NCBI GenBank assembly: GCA_040905445.1
Contig: JBBDRN010000037.1
Coordinates: forward strand, 1 to 23,360
Length of the DNA stretch: 23,360 nucleotides
DNA from: SKPT01 sp040905445
GTDB taxonomy: Bacteria > Planctomycetota > Phycisphaerae > Phycisphaerales > Phycisphaeraceae
Direction: 5' to 3'
A program made the position numbers and the translations under genes. Each line of letters starts with the position of its first letter. Position 1 is the first letter of the stretch. Below, piece after piece: positions 19,019 to 23,360 of the stretch. The notes beneath the pieces were generated by a model, which did no database searches, had not been told where the DNA came from, and saw only the letters and a program-made list of their open reading frames with translations.

Positions 19019-20410
19019 ATGACGAGCAACCTTGACGCGGCGCTGACGCAGCTCGATGCCACCCGTGACGCGCAGGTCGCGCGGTTGAGCGAGTTGCTGG
19101 CGATCCCGAGCGTCAGCACCGACCCGGCTTACGGCGAGCACGTCGCGCGGGCGGCGGCGTGGGTCGCGGAGCATCTGCGCGGCAGCGGTCTCGACGCCGA
19201 GGTGCTGAGGACCGACGGTCACCCCGCGGTCGTGGCGTCAACGCCTGCTGACCGCGTCGCGCCGGCCGACGCGCCACGCGTGCTGTTCTACGGCCACTAC
19301 GACGTGCAGCCGCCCGATCCGCTGGAGCTGTGGCAGACGCCCGCCTTCGAGCCGACATTGCGCGACGGCGCGGTCTACGCCCGCGGGGCCTCCGACGACA
19401 AGGGGCAGGTGATGTGCTTCCTCGAAGCGCTGCGGGCCTACGCCGAGGCGGGGGTGAAGCTGCCCTGCCATGTCACCGTGCTGATCGAGGGCGAGGAGGA
19501 GATGGGCAGCGTTCACCTGCCGGCGTTCATCGAGCGCGAGCGGCAGCGCTTTGCCGCCGACGTCGTCGTCGTCAGCGACACGGCGATGTGGAACGCACGC
19601 ACGCCGTCGATCGTCTATGCGCTGCGCGGGCTGCTCTATTTCGACATCCAGCTCCACGGCACGATGCGCGACCTGCACTCGGGCGTCTATGGCGGGGCCG
19701 TCGCCAACCCCGCCATCATCCTCACGCAGATCCTCGCACGCCTCTTCGACCGCGACGGCCGCGTCACCGTGCCCGGCTACTACGACGACGTCCAGACGCT
19801 CAGCCACGAGGAGCGGCAGCGCTGGGCGGAGTTGGCGTTCGATGAGGACGCCTGGCTCGCGGAGATCGGCGCCGACCGCACCTATGGCGAAACAGGCTAC
19901 ACGACGCTCGAACGCCTCTGGGCCCGCCCCTCGTGCGACATCAACGGGCTGTACGGCGGCTACGGCGGGGAGGGCGCGAAGACGATCGTGCCCAGTTTCG
20001 CGGGGGCGAAGGTGTCATTCCGCCTCGCGGCCGACCAGGACCCGGATGCGATCGCCGAGGCGTTCAAGGCCTGGCTGGCCGAGCAGCAGACGTGGGGGCT
20101 CAAGTGGCGGGTCACCGAGTTGGGGCGGGCAGCGCCGGTCGCGGTGGCGACCGACTCACCCTGGGTCAAGGCCGCGGCGCAGGCGGTGCAGGCGGCGGCA
20201 GGGCAGGCGCCCGTGCTGATGCGCGAGGGCGCGACGATCCCCGTCGTCGCGACGTTCAAGCAGAAGCTCGGGCTCGACAGCCTGCTCGTCGGCTTCGGCC
20301 TGCACAGCGACAACATTCATGCGCCGAATGAGCATCTGGGCCTGGAGCGGTTCGAACTGGGCTGCCGCACGCACGCGCGGCTGCTGGCGGAAATGGGGGC
20401 GATTGGCTGA
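19019..20410 (+). CDS. M20-family metallo-dipeptidase
   Basis: A predicted zinc-dependent peptidase cleaving dipeptides or acylated amino acids in the cytoplasm. The 463-residue length fits the ArgE/DapE/CPG2-like dipeptidases. Metal ligands and catalytic residues are visible: H93 and D95 in YGHYDVQPPD, the ARGASDDKGQV block carrying the bridging Asp, general base E159 or E160 in IEGEEEMGS, D189 in VVSDTAMW, and H434 in HSDNIHAPNE. The LHSGVYGG motif and lid/dimerisation domain (about 215-330) are present. There is no signal peptide. The start has a GGAG at 19008-19011. It is divergent from the SDR gene and convergent with the VOC gene. Substrate specificity cannot be read from the sequence. 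Confidence 0.93.
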   Translation: MTSNLDAALTQLDATRDAQVARLSELLAIPSVSTDPAYGEHVARAAAWVAEHLRGSGLDAEVLRTDGHPAVVASTPADRVAPADAPRVLFYGHYDVQPPDPLELWQTPAFEPTLRDGAVYARGASDDKGQVMCFLEALRAYAEAGVKLPCHVTVLIEGEEEMGSVHLPAFIERERQRFAADVVVVSDTAMWNARTPSIVYALRGLLYFDIQLHGTMRDLHSGVYGGAVANPAIILTQILARLFDRDGRVTVPGYYDDVQTLSHEERQRWAELAFDEDAWLAEIGADRTYGETGYTTLERLWARPSCDINGLYGGYGGEGAKTIVPSFAGAKVSFRLAADQDPDAIAEAFKAWLAEQQTWGLKWRVTELGRAAPVAVATDSPWVKAAAQAVQAAAGQAPVLMREGATIPVVATFKQKLGLDSLLVGFGLHSDNIHAPNEHLGLERFELGCRTHARLLAEMGAIG

Positions 20411-20503
20411 TTTGTCCGGACCGGGGTGACGTTGCACGGCTGTTCATCGGCGTGCTGCGTCCGCTCGAGCACGCATCGCCGGGTCAGCTCAAGCAGCGGA
20501 TGC

Positions 20504-20974
20504 TCACGCCCATGCCTTACGCAGTCCTTCGCTGTCGATTTTCACCATCCCCATCATCGCCTGCATCACCTTTTTCGCCTTGTCCGGATCGGCGTCGGCG
20601 ACCATTTCCATCAGCAGCTTCGGGTTGATCTGCCATGACACGCCGAACTTGTCGGTCACCCAGCCGCAGGCGACTTCCTGGCCGTCTTCAGCCAGTTTCG
20701 CCCAGTATTCATCCACTTCCTGTTGCGTGTCGCACTGCACGGAAATGGAAATACCCTGGCTGAACGAAAACTGCGGGCCGCCGTTGAGCGCGACGAACGG
20801 CCGACCCATCAACTCGAATTCCACCATCATCACACTGCCCGCCGGCGGCAACCCATCGATATCCGGGTAGTGCGTCACCCTCGTAATGCGCGAGTTCGGA
20901 AAGATCGATGTGTAGAACCGCGCCGCCTCTTCCGCCCGGTCGTTATACGTCAGAAATGTCGCGATGTCGGCCAT
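20504..20974 (-). CDS. PhnB-like VOC-fold protein
   Basis: A 156-residue protein of the vicinal-oxygen-chelate fold, in the subgroup often labelled PhnB or 3-demethylubiquinone-9 3-methyltransferase-like. These labels do not establish activity. The opening MADIATFLTYNDRAEEAARF and SIFPNSRITRVTHY match the subgroup; FELMGRPFVALNGGPQFSF and DKFGVSWQINPKLLMEM are its usual later motifs. Two half-modules pair to form a cleft that in some relatives binds a metal or small molecule. The ATG at 20974 follows AAAGG by 7 nt and gives the normal family start; an in-frame ATG at 20998 would add eight residues. Codon use is less GC-biased than most neighbours. Confidence 0.85.
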   Translation of the reverse strand: MADIATFLTYNDRAEEAARFYTSIFPNSRITRVTHYPDIDGLPPAGSVMMVEFELMGRPFVALNGGPQFSFSQGISISVQCDTQQEVDEYWAKLAEDGQEVACGWVTDKFGVSWQINPKLLMEMVADADPDKAKKVMQAMMGMVKIDSEGLRKAWA

Positions 20975-21189
20975 GGGTGAACCTTTCATAATGTTCATTG
21001 CGTCGCATCGTAGCCTCAATCGTGCACGTGTAAATCCGCAAGCGCCACCCAACCCCCTGACGCCGCGCCGCCTGGAATCAGTTCGCTCGAAGCCCCCGGG
21101 GGGCATCAACCGGCTGACTCGGGAAGGCCGAGCGTTACCCGACCGTGCGGCCCCACGATACCACACGTCTGGGAAGCGTCAGGGCCCAC

Positions 21190-21246
21190 CGATAGAAAAT
21201 CAAATTTGGGTGATCCCGTGCTTGAAGTGCATGAGGTCAGTTCGAG
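21190..21246. repeat. GCATG...TCAGTTCG interspersed repeat, copy 2
   Basis: Begins AAAATCAAATTTGGG, then GTGCTTGAAGTGCATG (21218-21233), then TCAGTTCG. It aligns, with gaps, to the reverse complement of 9107-9160. A third partial match, GTGCTTGAATGGCATG, is at 21733-21748 (14 of 16 positions). Copies 2 and 3 bracket the flotillin fragment. Confidence 0.45.
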
Positions 21247-21662
21247 GGGGAGGGGTTAGTTCCCTTGGGCTGAAGATCAACACTCGGCGCCGCGCCGCCA
21301 TCGAGGCGCGACGCGGCGTCACCCGCAGCGCTGACGGTCGCATCGCCGCGTGTGATGCTCGCCGCCGAGCCGAGGCCTTGCAGGTCCGAGCCGGTCAGGC
21401 CGATCTCTTTCAGTAGCGAATCCAACAGCGGCGCCTGTCCGCGATAGCGCAGCGCGGAGTTGACGACCTGGTCCGCGAGGCTGCCGCCGCCCGCCGAGCC
21501 GTTCGCATGCCCGTTGTCCGAGGCGTTCGCCGAGCCGCCGCCGAGCCCTTCCACCTGGTAAATCTTGATGCCGTCGATCCGTTCCATGGGCTTGACCGAC
21601 TCGCGAATGATCGCCTCGGCGTTTTTGGTCACCGCCAGCTTGATGCGGAGGGCGATGATCTT
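21237..21662 (-). pseudogene. C-terminal fragment of a flotillin/YqiK-like protein
   Basis: Read on the minus strand, about 141 residues match the C-terminal part of flotillin-like membrane scaffold proteins: KLAVTKNAEAIIRESVKPME, RIDGIKIYQVEGLGGG, SLADQVVNSALRYRGQAPLL and DSLLKEIGLTGSDLQGL. The N-terminal membrane anchor, SPFH domain and most of the coiled coil, several hundred residues, are missing. Upstream of about 21662 the same open frame (to 21767) encodes sequence unlike flotillin, so the match ends abruptly. It is most likely a remnant left by deletion or rearrangement. Without the anchor it should not work as a scaffold. The remaining stretch has host-like GC-rich codons and no internal stop, suggesting a fairly recent event. 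Short repeats of one family lie on both sides. Confidence 0.7.
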
Positions 21663-21732
21663 GGCGGGCAGGACGAGGGGTTGGCAGACATGTCCGCGGG
21701 AGGCCCTCCCTCGCACGAAGGCGAAACGCAAA

Positions 21733-21748
21733 GTGCTTGAATGGCATG
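21733..21748. repeat. GTGCTTGAATGGCATG, partial repeat copy 3
   Basis: Direct partial copy of 21218-21233 on the far side of the flotillin fragment. Confidence 0.35.
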
Positions 21749-21844
21749 TGTTGAGCGATCGCGGCAATGTCCGGCGCGTGTCCGGCGGACGTCCGGGTGA
21801 TCAGCGGCATGGTGGGGCGGAATCGGAGGTGTGGAGTTGGGCTG

Positions 21845-21873
21845 TTGACGTGCAGGGTCATCGGGGATACAAT
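21845..21873 (+). promoter_or_regulatory. Sigma-70-type promoter of the HTH gene
   Basis: TTGACG (21845-21850), a 17-nt spacer and TACAAT (21868-21873): the best classical promoter in the window. Transcription would start near 21880, giving a leader of about 50 nt with GGAGA before the ATG at 21932. Confidence 0.65.
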
Positions 21874-21931
21874 ACCTAACATTTTACGAACAGTCAAGGG
21901 TTTGGAAGATTCCGTGTGCGGGAGAGACGGG

Positions 21932-22471
21932 ATGAGCGATCTTGAGGCATGCGCTGTGAATGGGCGGGAGGCGGCCCCATCGGCGGAGGAAGTGGTGCGG
22001 TTGCTGCACGAGGGCCGGTTGAAGGTGGGGGATATTGATCTGGAGGTGCGGCGGGCATGCGTGGAGCACCTGGGGTTGGAGGGTTTTTCGACGGGTGAGA
22101 TTGCGCAGTTGCTGGGGATGAACGAGCGGACGGTTCGGCGTGACCGGGAGGCGCTTCGGCGTTCGGGAGCGATCGAGCCGAGCCCGGGGCTTGGGGATGA
22201 GCTGCTTGGTGAATTTGAGCGGGTGGTGATGTGTTCGGCGCAGCGTTTGGCGCGTTTGGCGCGTGATCCGGAGGCGCCGCCGTATGCACGGTTGTGGGCG
22301 GAGGAGGCAATTGTGAAGAATTATCAGCGGTTTATTCAGACGGCGCATCGGATGGGTTACGTGGAGGAGGGGCGGCGGCGGTTGGCGCAGAAGCGTGCGG
22401 AGAGCCCGGGGGAGGTTGAGCGGTTTAAACAGCGGTTGGGCTCGCTGCGAGAGATGGCAAAAGGGGTCTGA
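21932..22471 (+). CDS. Helix-turn-helix DNA-binding protein, unknown family
   Basis: A 179-residue protein. Residues about 44-78 form a helix-turn-helix: EHLGLEGFSTGEIAQLLGMN then ERTVRRDREALRRSG, i.e. the pattern 'xEIAxLLGxxxRTVRRDxxAL' of sigma-region-4-like or MarR-type recognition helices. The rest is helical and basic (RLARLARDPEAPPYARLWAE, then RMGYVEEGRRRLAQKRAE), somewhat like phage terminase small subunits or replication/partition accessory proteins, but I cannot assign a family. ATG 21932 is chosen for its GGAGA and for the domain start; the frame is open to 21767 but crosses the promoter. Codons end in G or T much more often than in the upstream genes, suggesting acquisition. It could regulate itself or the methyltransferase fragment 99 nt downstream. 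Confidence 0.75.
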   Translation: MSDLEACAVNGREAAPSAEEVVRLLHEGRLKVGDIDLEVRRACVEHLGLEGFSTGEIAQLLGMNERTVRRDREALRRSGAIEPSPGLGDELLGEFERVVMCSAQRLARLARDPEAPPYARLWAEEAIVKNYQRFIQTAHRMGYVEEGRRRLAQKRAESPGEVERFKQRLGSLREMAKGV

Positions 22472-22502
22472 GAGGGAGACTCGTCACCTGCGAACCGTGT
22501 TG

Positions 22503-22508
22503 TATACT
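22503..22508 (+). promoter_or_regulatory. -10 TATACT upstream of the methyltransferase fragment
   Basis: TATACT lies 62 nt before the ATG at 22571, in the short gap after the HTH gene. A poor -35 (TCGTCA, 22481-22486) is 16 nt upstream. A GAGAGG ribosome-binding site is close to the ATG. Confidence 0.4.
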
Positions 22509-22570
22509 GCGTATCGTGGGGCGGCGGCCTGTGGGGAGCCGCGTTTTGAGGCGATTGAGAGGTAAAGCCA

Positions 22571-22981
22571 ATGAAGTCCGTGGAACTGTTCGTGGGAGCC
22601 GGCGGTCTTGCGTTGGGGAGCGCGCGCGCCGGTCTTGAGCACGAAGTGGTTATTGAGTGGGACAAGAACGCGTGCGAGACGCTGCGGCAGAACAAGGCGA
22701 ACGGAGTAGAGCACGTACGCGATTGGACGATCGTCGAAGGGGATGTGCGACGGTATGACTTCGCACAGCATCGGGGTGAGGTGGATTTTGTTGTTGGCGG
22801 GCCGCCGTGCCAGCCGTTTTCCCTCGGCGGGAGGCACAGGGCGTGGGAAGACCAACGAGACATGTTCCCGGAGGCCGTGCGGTCGATACGGCAGATTATG
22901 CCCAAGGCGTTTATTTTTGAGAACGTGAAGGGGCTGCTGCGGCAGAACTTCGCCAATTACTACAGCTACATCATCCGGTAG
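22571..22981 (+). pseudogene. Truncated DNA (cytosine-5) methyltransferase
   Basis: The 136 residues contain the first motifs of a C5-cytosine DNA methyltransferase: motif I VELFVGAGGLALG (S-adenosylmethionine binding, about 4-16), motif II around VVIEWDKNACETL, and motif IV GGPPCQPFS with catalytic C80. The RDMFPEAVRSI block and motif VI FENVKGLL (E117-N-V) follow. The frame stops at 22979-22981 after SYIIR, where a full enzyme continues for another 200 or more residues with motif VIII, the target-recognition domain and motifs IX-X. The other two frames after the stop do not resume a recognisable methyltransferase. It is therefore most likely a broken gene; a split enzyme with its second half beyond the window is possible. 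Codons are less GC-biased than the core genes. Confidence 0.85.
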
Positions 22982-23042
22982 ACGGAATAGCCCATTCTCG
23001 GCCGCAAGGGGACGGGGAATGGACGGATCACCGTGCCCCGTT

Positions 23043-23122
23043 GGCGAGCCAGCGTAGGCTGCGGCGCTGCCTAGCAGGATGCTCACATGAACAATTTGAC
23101 ATATACACGACTCTGGCTCGCC
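23043..23122. repeat. 10-bp inverted repeat around the start of the last ORF
   Basis: GGCGAGCCAG (23043-23052) and CTGGCTCGCC (23113-23122) are exact reverse complements, 60 nt apart, flanking the ATG at 23087. They could mark a recombination boundary or form a weak stem; chance is also possible. Confidence 0.3.
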
Positions 23123-23308
23123 ACCATTTACGTTCGAACGTCGCAGTACGATGACAACGAAGGGGTGCGTACCCAGCGGCTGGTGGTCAGCGAGTTGGAC
23201 AATGGCGCCGTTGCTGTGCGTCGGAAAGCCAGCCAATTCGCAACGGAGTGGTACGGGTCGCGCGCCAAGATTGAGATGTTGGAACCCATATCATCCGTGG
23301 GCGAGTGA
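23087..23308 (+). CDS. Hypothetical protein (73 residues)
   Basis: A small ORF starting MNNLTYTRLWLATIYVRTSQ with a mixed, near-neutral composition and codons unlike the core genes. It has no signal peptide, long membrane segment or recognisable motif. An AGGA lies about 8 nt before the ATG. It follows the truncated methyltransferase by 105 nt in the atypical segment. It may be a real accessory gene, a fragment of one, or a chance ORF; no function can be assigned. Confidence 0.4.
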   Translation: MNNLTYTRLWLATIYVRTSQYDDNEGVRTQRLVVSELDNGAVAVRRKASQFATEWYGSRAKIEMLEPISSVGE

Positions 23309-23360
23309 TAAAGCAACCCTTCTTCTGTAAATCGCCGTTGAATGGGCGTGTCATCGGGCT

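Noticed and set aside
21767..21931. N-terminal extension of the HTH gene to the in-frame ATG at 21767
   Set aside because: The extension crosses a strong TTGACG-N17-TACAAT promoter and encodes no recognisable sequence; the ATG at 21932 has a ribosome-binding site.
22982..23086. Continuation of the methyltransferase in another frame after 22981
   Set aside because: Neither alternative frame yields the expected continuation after motif VI or any later methyltransferase motif, so a simple frameshift is not supported.

Overview
The window is very GC-rich, with mostly C- or G-ending codons. It carries a single-copy housekeeping set (scpA, dnaB, fabI, queG, tmk, an A-type Fe-S carrier) scattered among lipoproteins, small membrane proteins and a CxxC zinc-ribbon membrane protein. 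Gene content, short operons, repeat-laden intergenic DNA and TAnnnT hexamers lying 6-7 nt before start codons suggest a Planctomycetota genome, probably of the Phycisphaerae type. This placement is inference: there is no rRNA in the window and no search was run.

Layout. 1-3000 (+): scpA, a multi-pass membrane protein, and a YjfB-type putative motility protein. 3055-8125 (-): a GH78-like alpha-L-rhamnosidase, a CysQ/HAL2-type bisphosphate nucleotidase, and dnaB. 8307-9639 (+): fabI, a possible 41-residue ORF, and a small membrane protein overlapping it by ATGA. 9801-11687 (-): queG, enlarged by repeat-derived insertions, and a protein possibly related to the LigD phosphoesterase. 11899-14628 (+): a TPR lipoprotein, tmk, a membrane-anchored protein and a 56-residue membrane peptide. 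14757-16469 (-): an MscS-family channel, divergent from rrf2 and the IscA/ErpA-type carrier (+). 17524-18846 (-): a zinc-ribbon membrane protein and an SDR-type epimerase. 19019-20410 (+): an M20 dipeptidase. 20504-20974 (-): a PhnB-like VOC protein.

From about 21190 the character changes. There is a 5'-truncated flotillin/YqiK fragment bracketed by copies of a short repeat, then a helix-turn-helix gene behind a textbook sigma-70 promoter, a C5 cytosine methyltransferase that stops just after motif VI, and a small orphan ORF. Codon ends here shift from C to G/T, indicating an acquired or decaying accessory segment.

The most interesting signals are: (1) at least six genes whose -10-like hexamer sits 6-7 nt from the start codon, implying leaderless mRNAs; (2) several families of short palindromic interspersed repeats, one of which provides the stop codon of two genes and lies twice, inverted, inside queG in frame; (3) a perfect 30-nt palindrome between convergent genes; (4) the truncated methyltransferase/HTH segment. 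I did not find a clear CRISPR array, complete transposon, tRNA or rRNA. I see no convincing complete new multi-gene system.
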